DNA of 64,000 nt from Selenomonadaceae bacterium. Its GTDB lineage: Bacteria; Bacillota; Negativicutes; Selenomonadales; Selenomonadaceae. The notes under the pieces were generated by a model. It saw nothing but the letters and a program-made list of their open reading frames with translations. It had not been told where the DNA came from and made no database searches. Each line of letters begins with the position of its first letter. Position 1 is the first letter of the stretch. The position numbers and the translations under genes were made by a program. Of the stretch, positions 31,982-40,980 are shown one piece after another. Location of the stretch: positions 42,351-106,350 of the forward strand of contig JAFRRH010000050.1 of the NCBI GenBank assembly GCA_017428215.1, written 5' to 3'.

Positions 31982-32989
31982 ATGAAAAACATTTTTGAAT
32001 CAGTCGATTTGAATCATTTACGCATTAAAAACCGCTTAATTCGCTCGGCAACGTGGGAAAATCTCGCTGAACAGGACGGAAGTATAGGAAATGACACTTA
32101 TAACATCTATAAATAGCTTGCAAAAGGCGGCGTCGGCGCGATTATCACGGGTTTTACCAGCGTTTCAAGCGATGATTTTTATTTCGGCGGCATGATGCGC
32201 CTTTCCAACAACAAATTGATTCCGCAATATAAAAAGCTTGTCGAAATTATTCACGCGGAAAATTGCGCGGCGATTTCTCAGCTTGCAATGGGCGCATTTT
32301 ATAAAAATTATATCGAAGTCGGCGAAAACGAACTTTCAACCTGCGAAGTCAAGGATATTATAAAAATGTTCGTCGATTCAGCGATTCGCGCTGAAATTTG
32401 CGGTTTTGACGGCGTTCAGATACACGCGGCGCATTTTTTCTTCCTCAGCAGGTTTATCAGCCCGAAAATTAATCGCAGAACTGATGAATTTGGCGGCTCA
32501 ACGGTGGCTCGCTCAAAAATTTTGCTTGATATTCTGCGCGGAATTAAAAAATCGGCTCCGAAATTGCACGTCACGATAAAAATTAACTGCAGTGACTTTG
32601 TTTATGGCGGTTTAGAGGAAGAAGAGAGTTTAGAAATTTGCAAAATTCTTGAGGCGGCTGGAATTGATTCAATCGAAGTCAGCGGCAACGGAACTTCGAT
32701 TCGCGGCGTAAAAGCGGGCGTTAATGAAGGTTATTTCGCCGATTTTGCCGCAAAATTAGCTGATGAAGTTAAAATTCCTGTGATTTGCGTCGGCGGTTGG
32801 CGCAGTCGTGAGTTTATGGAGCGAATTTTGAATCATACACGCATTGAATTGCTAAGTTTATCGCGTCCGCTGATTTGCGAGCCTGATTTGCCCAAAAAAT
32901 TTCTTGACGGCGTTAAAAATTCCAAATGTATATCGTGCAATGCGTGTTATTCGACACCTGCGCACCGTTGCCGCTTTGAGGTGCGTTAA
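31982..32989 (+). pseudogene. Old-yellow-enzyme-type NADH:flavin oxidoreductase, interrupted by an amber stop
   Basis: The frame from ATG 31982 (AAGGAGG upstream) reads FESVDLNHLRIKNRLIRSATW, a typical OYE start. It meets TAG at 32114-32116 (codon 45), then continues in frame as LAKGGVGAIITGFTSV without further stops to 32989. Downstream motifs are intact: FDGVQIHAAHFFFLSRFISP, IEVSGNG, VICVGGWRS and a C-terminal CISCNACYSTPAHRC. Only the single nonsense codon breaks the gene; related proteins usually have an amino acid such as Glu or Gln here. It could be a recent loss of function or, less likely, read through. The ORF restarting at 32192 lacks the N-terminal strands. Confidence 0.82.
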
Positions 32990-32990
32990 A

Positions 32991-33583
32991 ATGGAAAATT
33001 TAGACGTTGAAACGCGGCGCGGAACGGTTTTAAACGGCGTTTTGTTCCCTGCAAAGCATTCTGACACGGTTGTTATCGCGATAACGGGCATTCACTTGGA
33101 GCAAACAAAGTTATTTACTATTTGTCGCGTCATCACGATAAAAAGCGCGTTAAAAAGTTTATTTTGATGAGTCCGGCGAATTTAAGCCACATGATGAGCG
33201 GCGTAAGCGACGGCGAGCGCGATTTTATAGAAAAATTGGTTCGATACGGTCAAGGCGATAAAATTTTGCCGTTTTACTTTATGGGTTGGGTAATTTGCAC
33301 GGCGAACACGGCGCACGATTGGTTGAGCGGCGTCTTGGACAACACGAACGGGAAAAATTTCAATCAGTTGGAGCAAATCACGCACACAGGCACGTTGATA
33401 ATCGGAACTTTTGATACTTTTACCGACGGAGACCCTTCAGGCTTCCTAAAAATGATAAATTCGCACATGCCGACGGCTTCGGAGAACAAATTAATCTTTA
33501 TCGAGCGAACGGGGCATACATATCAGAAAAAACACGACGAGATTGCCTTGATAATCAAAAATTTGGCTCTTGAGTGGCGTTGA
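32991..33583 (+). pseudogene. Alpha/beta hydrolase, internally deleted and frameshifted
   Basis: The N-terminal piece from ATG 32991 reads MENLDVETRRGTVLNGVLFPA and then VVIAITGIH. At 33086-33094 the sequence GGGCATTCA switches to the -1 frame, which reads GHSLGANKVIYYLSRHHDKKRVKKFILMSPANL and goes on to TGA at 33583. The first use encodes the TGIH oxyanion strand; the second encodes GHSLG, the nucleophile elbow. The middle of the gene is therefore missing, apparently lost between two copies of GGGCATTCA. The C-terminal His in ERTGHTYQKK remains. It follows the broken oxidoreductase gene by one base, so the whole HxlR-controlled operon is decaying. Confidence 0.8.
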
Positions 33584-33587
33584 GAGC

Positions 33588-33618
33588 AAAAAAAAATCCT
33601 CGAAGATGTTCATTGAGG
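33588..33618 (-). terminator. Terminator of the rimO-pncC-phosphoesterase operon
   Basis: On minus a CCTC/GAGG plus GAA/TTC hairpin with a bulge is followed by A and nine T. Confidence 0.6.
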
Positions 33619-33677
33619 TTACATGACAAAAATATCAGTAAAAACACGCAGAGATAGCGAAAAAAATTTTTACAGAT

Positions 33678-34886
33678 TCAAGTTTTTTGCAAAGTAATTT
33701 CATCAATCGGGCGACCGTTCGGCGAAAAGCATTTAACCGTTAAAGTTTTCGCGTCAACTTCCATAGTTATGTAATTGTCAGTTTCAGGTTGAGGAGCAAC
33801 GACTTTATCAAGCGCGTGGTCAATCCACAGCCCGCCGTAACGAACATTGCCGCTTATGCCCGTCAAAATATACAAAGGTCCTGTGTCGTCGTGATGAAAA
33901 TTTTTAATCCGCCCGCGATTTCTGTACGTGTGCAAATGCGCCGTAAAAACCACATCGACGCCGAGCGATTCAAATTCTGGCATAAAAATTTCCCCAACGT
34001 CTGAAAAACCTTCTTTACGTTCGGGGCGTCCGTTGATTCGATATTGCAAAACGTCTTTGTGTATAAAAATTATTTTCCAGAGCTTGTCAGTCGAATTTAA
34101 ATCTTGACGGAGCCAATTTTTTTGCACGTCGATAACTTCCGTGCCCAACTCGTCCCATTGACTATCTAAAACTACAAAATGAGCCGCGCCAACGTCAAAT
34201 GAATAAAACCGCCGCGAAAAATTTTCAACGCCATTATCTGGAGTCGCAAAATAATTCAGATACGCAACGGGCGGACAAACTGTCCATTCTCGCGAATAAG
34301 TTTCGTGATTTCCGAGAACTGGAGCGAATACAATTTCCGGCGTAAACTGTTCAACATACGCAAGCCAATCTTCCCACTGGCTACTATCTTCGCCGTTGTC
34401 TACAAGGTCACCGACATTAACGAAAAGTACTGCATCGGAATTTTTCGCTAAAGCCGAACCCGCGATTCCGCCCCATGTATCATAACTGCCGCCGCCACAT
34501 TGCGAATCGGGAAAAATTATTATCTTAAATTTATCGTCCGAAGATTTTTTAATGTCGTACCAATAGCTCGTCGCGTCGCCGTCAACAACTCGATATTCGT
34601 CGCCAATTTCAATCTGCGCGGTGTACTGAATTGTTTTTTTGCCGTCGTAGGTGAAACTCGTCTCTTGCGCAGGGAAAGTTTTTATCGCGTCGCCCGTCTT
34701 AACTTCGACGACGGGATTTTTTAACGGCTCTTCAGCTTGCCACATTATACAACGCGAAGTTGAAATATCTTTGGTAACAATTTGCCGCAAAAATTTTACG
34801 TCCAAACTTTTTTTGTCAACACTGCAACCCGTCATCAAAGTTGCAACACTAACTGCCGCAAATTTTATAAACGTTCGGCGATTCAT
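33678..34886 (-). CDS. Tat/lipoprotein-type metallophosphoesterase (purple acid phosphatase-like)
   Basis: The N-terminus MNRRTFIKFAAVSVATLMTGC combines a twin-arginine-like motif with a lipobox (Cys21), so the protein is probably exported and lipid-anchored. A beta-sandwich domain (about 35-115) precedes the phosphoesterase domain. Metal motifs are IIIFPDSQCGGG (Asp), NVGDLVDNG, LGNHETYSREW, IFIHKDV and FTAHLHTYRN. The order matches purple-acid-phosphatase-like enzymes. Natural substrates are unknown. The ATG overlaps the pncC stop (ATGA), so translation is coupled. Confidence 0.85.
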   Translation of the reverse strand: MNRRTFIKFAAVSVATLMTGCSVDKKSLDVKFLRQIVTKDISTSRCIMWQAEEPLKNPVVEVKTGDAIKTFPAQETSFTYDGKKTIQYTAQIEIGDEYRVVDGDATSYWYDIKKSSDDKFKIIIFPDSQCGGGSYDTWGGIAGSALAKNSDAVLFVNVGDLVDNGEDSSQWEDWLAYVEQFTPEIVFAPVLGNHETYSREWTVCPPVAYLNYFATPDNGVENFSRRFYSFDVGAAHFVVLDSQWDELGTEVIDVQKNWLRQDLNSTDKLWKIIFIHKDVLQYRINGRPERKEGFSDVGEIFMPEFESLGVDVVFTAHLHTYRNRGRIKNFHHDDTGPLYILTGISGNVRYGGLWIDHALDKVVAPQPETDNYITMEVDAKTLTVKCFSPNGRPIDEITLQKT

Positions 34887-35311
34887 GTTGTGTGCCTCAT
34901 TAAAAGTTCAAATGCCATATCTGCCGCTTGAGATTTTATTTCCGAACGCGAGCCTTTGAAGTGACATTCTTTAATCTCGGAAAAATTTTCGCCGACGATT
35001 GCAACGTAAACCGTGCCGACTTCTTTGCCCTCGCTTTTATCGGGACCAGCAACCCCCGTCGTACTCAATCCGATTGTTGAATTAAAAATTGCGCGGACAT
35101 TTGTCGCCATTTCAAGAGCAGTTTGACGACTTACCGCGCCGAAATTTTTTAAAGTCTCCGCGTCGACGTGCAGAATATTACTTTTAATCTCGTTAGTGTA
35201 AGCGACAACTCCGCCCTTAACATGAGCCGACGCACCCGCAAAATCAGTTAGACGGCTCATCACAAGACCGCCTGTACACGACTCCGCGCAAGCAATAGTA
35301 AAATTTTCCAT
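34883..35311 (-). CDS. pncC: Nicotinamide-nucleotide amidase, stand-alone CinA C-terminal domain
   Basis: The 142 aa protein has the PncC signature CAESCTGGLVMSRLTDFAG (residues 8-26) and YTNEIKSNIL. FGAVSRQTALEMATNVR and TGVAGPDKSEGKEVGTVYVAI follow. It deamidates nicotinamide mononucleotide to nicotinic acid mononucleotide, recycling a by-product of DNA ligase. In many Firmicutes this is the C-terminal half of CinA, placed between rimO-pgsA and recA. Here it follows rimO by one base, while the CinA N-terminal half is a separate gene at 3256-4056. Confidence 0.9.
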   Translation of the reverse strand: MENFTIACAESCTGGLVMSRLTDFAGASAHVKGGVVAYTNEIKSNILHVDAETLKNFGAVSRQTALEMATNVRAIFNSTIGLSTTGVAGPDKSEGKEVGTVYVAIVGENFSEIKECHFKGSRSEIKSQAADMAFELLMRHTT

Positions 35312-35312
35312 G

Positions 35313-36635
35313 TCAATTTATCCTTTCAGCGGCAATATCATAAACAAATCCAGCCAAAACTTTCACGCGCACAATATCGCCCGCTTGACTGCGCCCGTCG
35401 TTTTCAATATAAACAAGCCCGTCAACTTCCGGCGCATCACGATACGAACGCCCAGCAACAACTTCCGAAACTTCCTCGTCGCGCCCCTCAATTAAAACCT
35501 CAAGTTCTTGCCCTTCCAAAGCCTCGTTGCATTCCTGCGAAATCAAAGATTGTATGCTCATTAAACCGTGATAACGCTCCTGCATTACTTCTTCGGGAAC
35601 TTGGTCGGGGAAATTGTAAGCTGCTGTGTCCTCTTCCCGCGAATACGTGAAAATTCCAACCTTGTCTAAATGCTGTTCAAGAAGAAAATCCCTCAACTCC
35701 CAAAAATCTTCTTCCGTCTCGCCGGGAAAGCCAACTATAAATGTCGAACGAATCGCTACGCCTGGAATTTTTTCGCGAATTTTTTTTATAAGTGCAGTCA
35801 TTGATTCGCGGGTATCAGGACGATTCATCAGCTTTAAAATTTTATTGCTTGCGTGTTGAAGTGGCAGGTCAACGTAATTGCAAATTTTCGGTTCGGTGGC
35901 GATTAAATCAATCAGCTCGTCGGTAAATCTGCGCGGATAAGCATAAAGAATTCTAATCCAGTGAACGTCAACCTTAACCAGTTCGCGCAAAAGCTCAACG
36001 AGTTTTGGCTTGCCATAAATATCCGTGCCATAAGCCGTCGTGTCTTGGGCGATTAAATTTATTTCCTTAACGCCCTGCGCGGCAAGATTTTCAACCTCAG
36101 CTTTTATATCTTCAATCGGACGCGAAATCTGCCGCCCGCGAATCAGCGGTATTGCACAGAACGAACAGCGATTGTTGCAACCTTCCGCGATTTTTACATA
36201 CGCGGTATAAGGCGGCGTCGTGCGGAGGCGCGGCGTCTTCGCGTCGTAAATAATTTCACGCTCACCAATTAAAATAACGCGGCGTCCGGATAAAGTTTCC
36301 GCAATCGCCTCCATAATTCTATTCCATGCGCCAGTTCCAATAATCGCGTCAACTTCGGGCATTTCGTCAAGCAGTTCTTTTTTATAAAGTTGACCTAAAC
36401 AGCCAGCCACAATCAACGAACGACAACGCCCCGATTTGTACTCGGCAAGATTTAAAATCGTCGTGATTGACTCTTCCTTAGCCGAAAGAATAAAGGCGCA
36501 TGTGTTGACGATTAAAATATCGGCGTCGGCAGGGTTGGAAGTCAATTCAATTCCACGCGATTGCATTATGCCGAGCATGACTTCGGTATCGACTAGATTT
36601 TTTGCACAGCCCAAACTTACAAAGCCTGCTTTCAA
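35313..36635 (-). CDS. rimO: Ribosomal protein S12 methylthiotransferase
   Basis: The 440 aa protein begins KAGFVSLGCAKNLVDTEVML. The first Fe-S cluster cysteines are C10, C46 and C79, and the radical-SAM cluster is C153, C157 and C160 in CNNRCSFC. A C-terminal TRAM domain spans about 370-435. It methylthiolates Asp88 of ribosomal protein S12. The RimO/MiaB distinction rests on SLGCAKNLVD and IPLIRGRQISRP, both RimO-like. It is followed by pncC, a conserved order in Firmicutes. Confidence 0.93.
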   Translation of the reverse strand: MKAGFVSLGCAKNLVDTEVMLGIMQSRGIELTSNPADADILIVNTCAFILSAKEESITTILNLAEYKSGRCRSLIVAGCLGQLYKKELLDEMPEVDAIIGTGAWNRIMEAIAETLSGRRVILIGEREIIYDAKTPRLRTTPPYTAYVKIAEGCNNRCSFCAIPLIRGRQISRPIEDIKAEVENLAAQGVKEINLIAQDTTAYGTDIYGKPKLVELLRELVKVDVHWIRILYAYPRRFTDELIDLIATEPKICNYVDLPLQHASNKILKLMNRPDTRESMTALIKKIREKIPGVAIRSTFIVGFPGETEEDFWELRDFLLEQHLDKVGIFTYSREEDTAAYNFPDQVPEEVMQERYHGLMSIQSLISQECNEALEGQELEVLIEGRDEEVSEVVAGRSYRDAPEVDGLVYIENDGRSQAGDIVRVKVLAGFVYDIAAERIN

Positions 36636-36648
36636 ATTTTTAGCCTCC

Positions 36649-37695
36649 TTATCTTAAGCGAACGTTTTTAACCCAATAATCCAAAAAGGCGCGTTGTTGC
36701 TCCTTAGAAAATTCTTGTTGGTTATCGAAAAGCAAAAGATTTTTCCCCGCGAACGATTTATAGGCTAGCGTCTGCGGATTCGTCGGGATAAAGTAAAATC
36801 CGTTCGTCTGTAGATAAATTTGCGCCTCATCGCTCAAGAGCCAATCGGCAAATTGTGTAACGACGGGATTTTTAGCGGCGTCCGTCGTCGTAATTCCAAA
36901 GCCCGTTAAAATCCAGCTCGTACCGTCAGCGGGATAAATTATTTTCAGCGGATAACCGTTCTGCAGATAACGGAGCGTCTCACTTTCGACGGCAACGGAA
37001 ATATCAACTTCGCCCATGCCGGCTTGACGCACGGGGTTAGATAAAAATTTTGCGTACTGAACAACTTTAGGGTGTAGATTTTTTAAAATGTCGTAAGTCT
37101 TAGCGTCGCCGAAGTTGCTAACCATTTGGAACATTAAATTAGCCGAAGCGTCCGCCGCAAGAAAATCTGTTATGCCAACGCGAATTTTGCCCGCCTTAGA
37201 AAGTTTTTCCCAAGTGTCAGGCAAGTCAACAGTCATGCGCAGATAATCTCTGTTAGCGCAGAAAATTATCGGGTCGTACCAAATGCCAGTCCAACGGTCG
37301 TATTCGTCCTTAAAAATATCTTTAACGGCGTCATTCGTCTCAGAAGTGTAAGGCGTTAACAAATTTAAATTCGCCGCCTCGCGCAGGACTTTACTGTCGG
37401 CAATTACAATGTCAACCGTGCGGACAACCGTCGGGTCGCTTACGGCGTCATTTTTTATTTCCTGCAAAATTTCCTGCGAATTCATAGGTATGAAATTTAC
37501 GCGAACTTTATTTTCCCGTTCGTAGACTTCCGATAAAACAGCTATCGTTTCAGGCGGCAACGTCGTATAAGCTGTCAATTCCGCCGTCGGTACGCCCAAA
37601 GTTTTTTTATCAGCGTCAACGGGGAGCGTCATGCCCGCCACCGCCGATAAAATTATCATGAACGCCGTTAGGATTAAAATTGTATATCGCCGCAT
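36649..37695 (-). CDS. Extracellular solute-binding protein (family 1), orphan
   Basis: A signal peptide (about residues 1-22) precedes a two-lobed binding protein: LTAYTTLPPETIAVLSEVYERENKVRVNFIP, then GIWYDPIIFCANRDYL and WLLSDEAQIYLQTNGFYFIP. These resemble ferric iron/thiamine-type binding proteins. There is no lipobox. ATG 37695 follows GGAGG; the longer frame from a TTG starts inside that SD. No permease or ATPase gene is adjacent and the gene is 13 bp from rimO, so its transport partner is unknown. A promoter is visible at 37755-37727. Confidence 0.75.
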   Translation of the reverse strand: MRRYTILILTAFMIILSAVAGMTLPVDADKKTLGVPTAELTAYTTLPPETIAVLSEVYERENKVRVNFIPMNSQEILQEIKNDAVSDPTVVRTVDIVIADSKVLREAANLNLLTPYTSETNDAVKDIFKDEYDRWTGIWYDPIIFCANRDYLRMTVDLPDTWEKLSKAGKIRVGITDFLAADASANLMFQMVSNFGDAKTYDILKNLHPKVVQYAKFLSNPVRQAGMGEVDISVAVESETLRYLQNGYPLKIIYPADGTSWILTGFGITTTDAAKNPVVTQFADWLLSDEAQIYLQTNGFYFIPTNPQTLAYKSFAGKNLLLFDNQQEFSKEQQRAFLDYWVKNVRLR

Positions 37696-37726
37696 GGCTT
37701 GAATCCTCCGCAAATTTTTTTCATTT

Positions 37727-37755
37727 ATTATACAAAGTTTATGTCGCCATTACAA
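37727..37755 (-). promoter_or_regulatory. Promoter of the binding protein-rimO-pncC operon
   Basis: TTGTAA (37755-37750), 17 bp, TATAAT (37732-37727). Confidence 0.7.
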
Positions 37756-37779
37756 GAAAATTATTCGCTTTGATTGATT

Positions 37780-37808
37780 TTGCAAAGTCGTGGCAAGTAG
37801 TGTATGAT
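37780..37808 (+). promoter_or_regulatory. Promoter of hypE
   Basis: TTGCAA (37780-37785), 17 bp, TATGAT (37803-37808). Confidence 0.6.
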
Positions 37809-37839
37809 TGTTGCAAAAATCTTTACGGGAGAAAATTTT

Positions 37840-38835
37840 ATGAGCAAAAAAATTTTAATGGCGCATGGCGCAGGCGGCAAGTTGAGTTCGGAACTTTTGC
37901 ACGAAATAATTTTGCCAGCCTTTGACAATGAAATTTTACATGAACTTCACGACGGCGCGAAGATTGGTAAATTGGCGATGACGACTGATAGCTACGTTGT
38001 GCGCCCTATTTTTTTTCGCGGCGGCGATATTGGCAAGCTATCGATTTGCGGAACGGTTAATGATTTGGCGGTAACAGGCGCGGTGCCGAAATATATTTCA
38101 GTCGGTGTGATTTTAGAGGAAGGCTTTGACTTTGACGAGCTGAAAAAAATTGTTAGTTCAATGGCGACGGCGGCTAAAGAGGCGGGCGTTAAAATAGTTA
38201 CGGGCGATACAAAAGTTGTTGGACGCGGGCAAGCTGACGGAATTTTTATCAATACGGCTGGCGTTGGCGAGCTGATTGACGGCGTTGACATTTCGGCGAA
38301 AAATATCTGCACGGGCATGAAAATTTTAATTTCGGGGACAATCGGCGACCACGCGACAACAATTTTATCTGAACGTCACGGCTTAGAGTTGCCGGAAAAT
38401 ATTAAATCGGATTGTGCGCCGCTGAATAAAATGATTCGCGAAATGCTTGCCGTCGAACCGGAAATTGCAATGCTCCGCGACGCGACCAGAGGCGGGATTG
38501 CGGCGGTGCTTAATGAGATTGCACAGGCGGCGAACGTCGGGATTCTGCTTGACGAAGAAAAAATTCCCGTGCGCGAAGAAGTTAGCGGCGTTTGCGACAT
38601 TTTGGGCTTTGATGTATTGGAGCTTGCCAACGAAGGAAAAATTATAGCAGTTGTGCCCGCCGAGTCTGTTGAAAAGATTTTGTCAGTCATGCGGAAAAAT
38701 ATTTACGGCAAACACGCCGCGCAGATTGGCGAAATCGTCTCGTCGCCGGCGGGCAAAGTTGGCTTGAAAACTTCGTTAGGCAGTGTTAGGATTGTTGACA
38801 TGCCAACGGGCGAACTTGTGCCTAGAATTTGTTGA
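37840..38835 (+). CDS. hypE: Hydrogenase maturation protein HypE
   Basis: The protein starts MSKKILMAHGAGGKLSSELLHE, has TTDSYVVRPIFFRGGDIGKLSICGTVNDLAV, and ends PRIC, the C-terminal cysteine that carries the carbamoyl/cyano group. HypE dehydrates the thiocarboxamide to thiocyanate for the Fe(CN)2CO centre of [NiFe] hydrogenase. HypF, HypC, HypD and hydrogenase genes are not in this window, so it is either an isolated hyp gene or a relative with another job. ATG 37840 follows GGGAG; the longer frame has no SD. Confidence 0.9.
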   Translation: MSKKILMAHGAGGKLSSELLHEIILPAFDNEILHELHDGAKIGKLAMTTDSYVVRPIFFRGGDIGKLSICGTVNDLAVTGAVPKYISVGVILEEGFDFDELKKIVSSMATAAKEAGVKIVTGDTKVVGRGQADGIFINTAGVGELIDGVDISAKNICTGMKILISGTIGDHATTILSERHGLELPENIKSDCAPLNKMIREMLAVEPEIAMLRDATRGGIAAVLNEIAQAANVGILLDEEKIPVREEVSGVCDILGFDVLELANEGKIIAVVPAESVEKILSVMRKNIYGKHAAQIGEIVSSPAGKVGLKTSLGSVRIVDMPTGELVPRIC

Positions 38836-38848
38836 GGGAGATGATTAA

Positions 38849-40933
38849 ATGGAGCAAAGGACGCGCGACATTTTAAAATTGCTCCTCCAAGAAAATACAT
38901 TTCAAACGACGGCGGACATCGGAGCAAAGTTATCAGTCAGCTCAAAAACAATTTCACGACAACTTCCAAAGGTCGAGGAAGTTTTAAACGCGGTCGGTTT
39001 GCAACTGGAAAAAAAATCTGGTGCGGGACTTTTAATCGTTGGCAGTGAAGTAAAACGCTACGCTCTCGCTAAACAACTACAATCAAGCGAAAAGCGCGAA
39101 TACACGCCCAACGAACGACGCTCAATTATAATCAGCAAACTTTTATCAAGTCGCGAGCCGATAAAGCTTTTTGTACTGTCAAGCGCGGTACACGTTACAG
39201 ATTCAACGATAAGCAACGACTTGGACAAATTGGAGGCGTGGTTCCGCGAGCAGGGCTTGAAACTTTTACGCAAGCCGGGATTAGGTGTAAGTTTGCTTGG
39301 CGACGAACGAGATTTACGGCGGGCGATTGTCCGATATATTTATGAGCACGTCGGCGAAGAGCGGTTGTTAAATTTAATGCAGAATAATCTTCAAGACGAG
39401 CCAGTTGCGCAAGTGTCGAAATTTTTATTGGAGCTAATTGACGCGGGCGAATGGCGACGTCTTGAACAGATGATTCGCGTAATGGAAAATGATTTAGGCT
39501 ACAAATTATCCGACAACGCATTTATCGGATTGGTAGTGCACTTATCGTTGGTGGTTAGGCGTATAAAAAATCACGAGGCAGTTTCTATCGACGCGGAAAC
39601 ATTATCCAAACTTAGAGACAGTCGGGAATTTATTTCGGCAAAAAAATTGGCGCAAAAGATTTCGGCGACATTTGCGGTTGACGTGCCGGAAAGCGAAATT
39701 TGTTATATAACAATGCACATACTTGGAGCGAGGAGCCGTTACTCTTCGGCTAGCTTGGGAACAATTTCGATGATGGATAATTTCCGTCTGGTCACATTGG
39801 CGCGGCAGATTATGAAACGTGCCGCAAAAATCACGGGGCGCGACATTGACAAAAACCAAAGTTTATTGGCGGGGCTGGTTAATCACCTTGCGCCGACGAT
39901 TAGCCGCTTAAAAATGCATATGGATATTCGCAACCCATTGCTCGGCGAAATTCAAACGCATTACCCTGAACTTATGAGCCTTACTAAAAAATGCGTCGTC
40001 GAAGTTGAAGAGGAGATTGGCTCGACTTTACCCGACGCCGAGATTGCCTATATCGCAATGCATTTGGGAGCGGCGTTATCTGACAGCGAAAAATTTTTAA
40101 ACGCGGTTCATAGGGTAGTTGTCGCCTGTCCAACGGGCATGGGGACTTCGCGACTTTTGGCAAGCAGACTTCGTGTTAATTTCCCGACGTTAAAAATTGT
40201 TGACGAGGTGCCGATTCTTGAAATAACTCCGGAATATATTGCCGCTAAGGATTTCGACTTTATAATTTCAACGGTGCCGATACCCCGCGCAGATTGTCGA
40301 GTTGTAGTTGTCAATGCGGCTATGGTTGACGAGGACAAGAAAAAAATTGACGCAGAACTTTCGCGCCAGAATAAAAAATTTTTACGGAGTGCTGAAGAAT
40401 TTGAACCGCGTCCGCCGTTTATGGAAGGCTTAAGCAAGATGAATTCTTATGGGCGAGCGATTCAGGAACTCATGACAAATTATTTTTTTGTCCGCGAGAA
40501 AATTTCTAACATAAACGATACCTGCGAGCTTGCTGGGAAAATTGCAGGTGATGACGATTTAAGCCACGCAGAAATTGCAAAAGCATTGCTCCTGCGTGAG
40601 GACAAAGGCTCCACTTTAATTGTCGGGCGACATATGATTTTGTTGCATTGCAAGAGCGCGGCAATTAAATCAGCGGCATTTGGTATTCTTCAACTTGGCG
40701 AAGGCTTCAAATATCCTGATGACGGTGAGATTGTCCGCACGGCGATTGTATTGCTTGCGCCGCTTGACGCCGACGAGTTCACGATTGAGACGATTGGGCA
40801 TATTGCGTCGGTGTTGCTTGACCGCTGGGGCTTTATCGAAATTCTTCACGAGGGCGACGGCTCCGAGATTCAGCGCGAGATGCTAAAAATTTTCGAGGAC
40901 TTCTATAAAGCAAAGTACAAAGAACTGATATAA
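38849..40933 (+). CDS. PRD-containing transcriptional regulator (BglG/MtlR-type) with PTS IIB and IIA domains
   Basis: The domain order of this 694 aa protein is: HTH (1-65), a second winged helix (about 85-165), PRD1 and PRD2 (about 180-405), an EIIB-like domain (VVVACPTGMGTSRLLASRL with phosphorylatable Cys, about 425-510) and an EIIA type-2 domain (about 550-694, IVGRHMILLHCKS). PTS enzymes phosphorylate the PRDs to control activity. No PTS permease or sugar enzyme gene is adjacent. The start is 13 bp after hypE behind GGGAGATG, so it may share its transcript. It ends at a terminator. Confidence 0.88.
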   Translation: MEQRTRDILKLLLQENTFQTTADIGAKLSVSSKTISRQLPKVEEVLNAVGLQLEKKSGAGLLIVGSEVKRYALAKQLQSSEKREYTPNERRSIIISKLLSSREPIKLFVLSSAVHVTDSTISNDLDKLEAWFREQGLKLLRKPGLGVSLLGDERDLRRAIVRYIYEHVGEERLLNLMQNNLQDEPVAQVSKFLLELIDAGEWRRLEQMIRVMENDLGYKLSDNAFIGLVVHLSLVVRRIKNHEAVSIDAETLSKLRDSREFISAKKLAQKISATFAVDVPESEICYITMHILGARSRYSSASLGTISMMDNFRLVTLARQIMKRAAKITGRDIDKNQSLLAGLVNHLAPTISRLKMHMDIRNPLLGEIQTHYPELMSLTKKCVVEVEEEIGSTLPDAEIAYIAMHLGAALSDSEKFLNAVHRVVVACPTGMGTSRLLASRLRVNFPTLKIVDEVPILEITPEYIAAKDFDFIISTVPIPRADCRVVVVNAAMVDEDKKKIDAELSRQNKKFLRSAEEFEPRPPFMEGLSKMNSYGRAIQELMTNYFFVREKISNINDTCELAGKIAGDDDLSHAEIAKALLLREDKGSTLIVGRHMILLHCKSAAIKSAAFGILQLGEGFKYPDDGEIVRTAIVLLAPLDADEFTIETIGHIASVLLDRWGFIEILHEGDGSEIQREMLKIFEDFYKAKYKELI

Positions 40934-40938
40934 AAATT

Positions 40939-40965
40939 CCCGCCGAGCTAATCGACGGGTTTTTT
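40939..40965 (+). terminator. Terminator after the PRD regulator gene
   Basis: CCCGCCGA/TCGACGGG hairpin (one mismatch) followed by six T. Confidence 0.75.
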
Positions 40966-40980
40966 GTTACGTAAAATATT

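Noticed and set aside
32192..32989. A complete 265 aa oxidoreductase starting at 32192
   Set aside because: It lacks the conserved first strands, which are present in frame upstream of a TAG at 32114, so the gene is interrupted and not short.
37804..37839. Upstream start for HypE at 37804
   Set aside because: No Shine-Dalgarno; ATG 37840 has GGGAG at a good distance and gives the conserved N-terminus.
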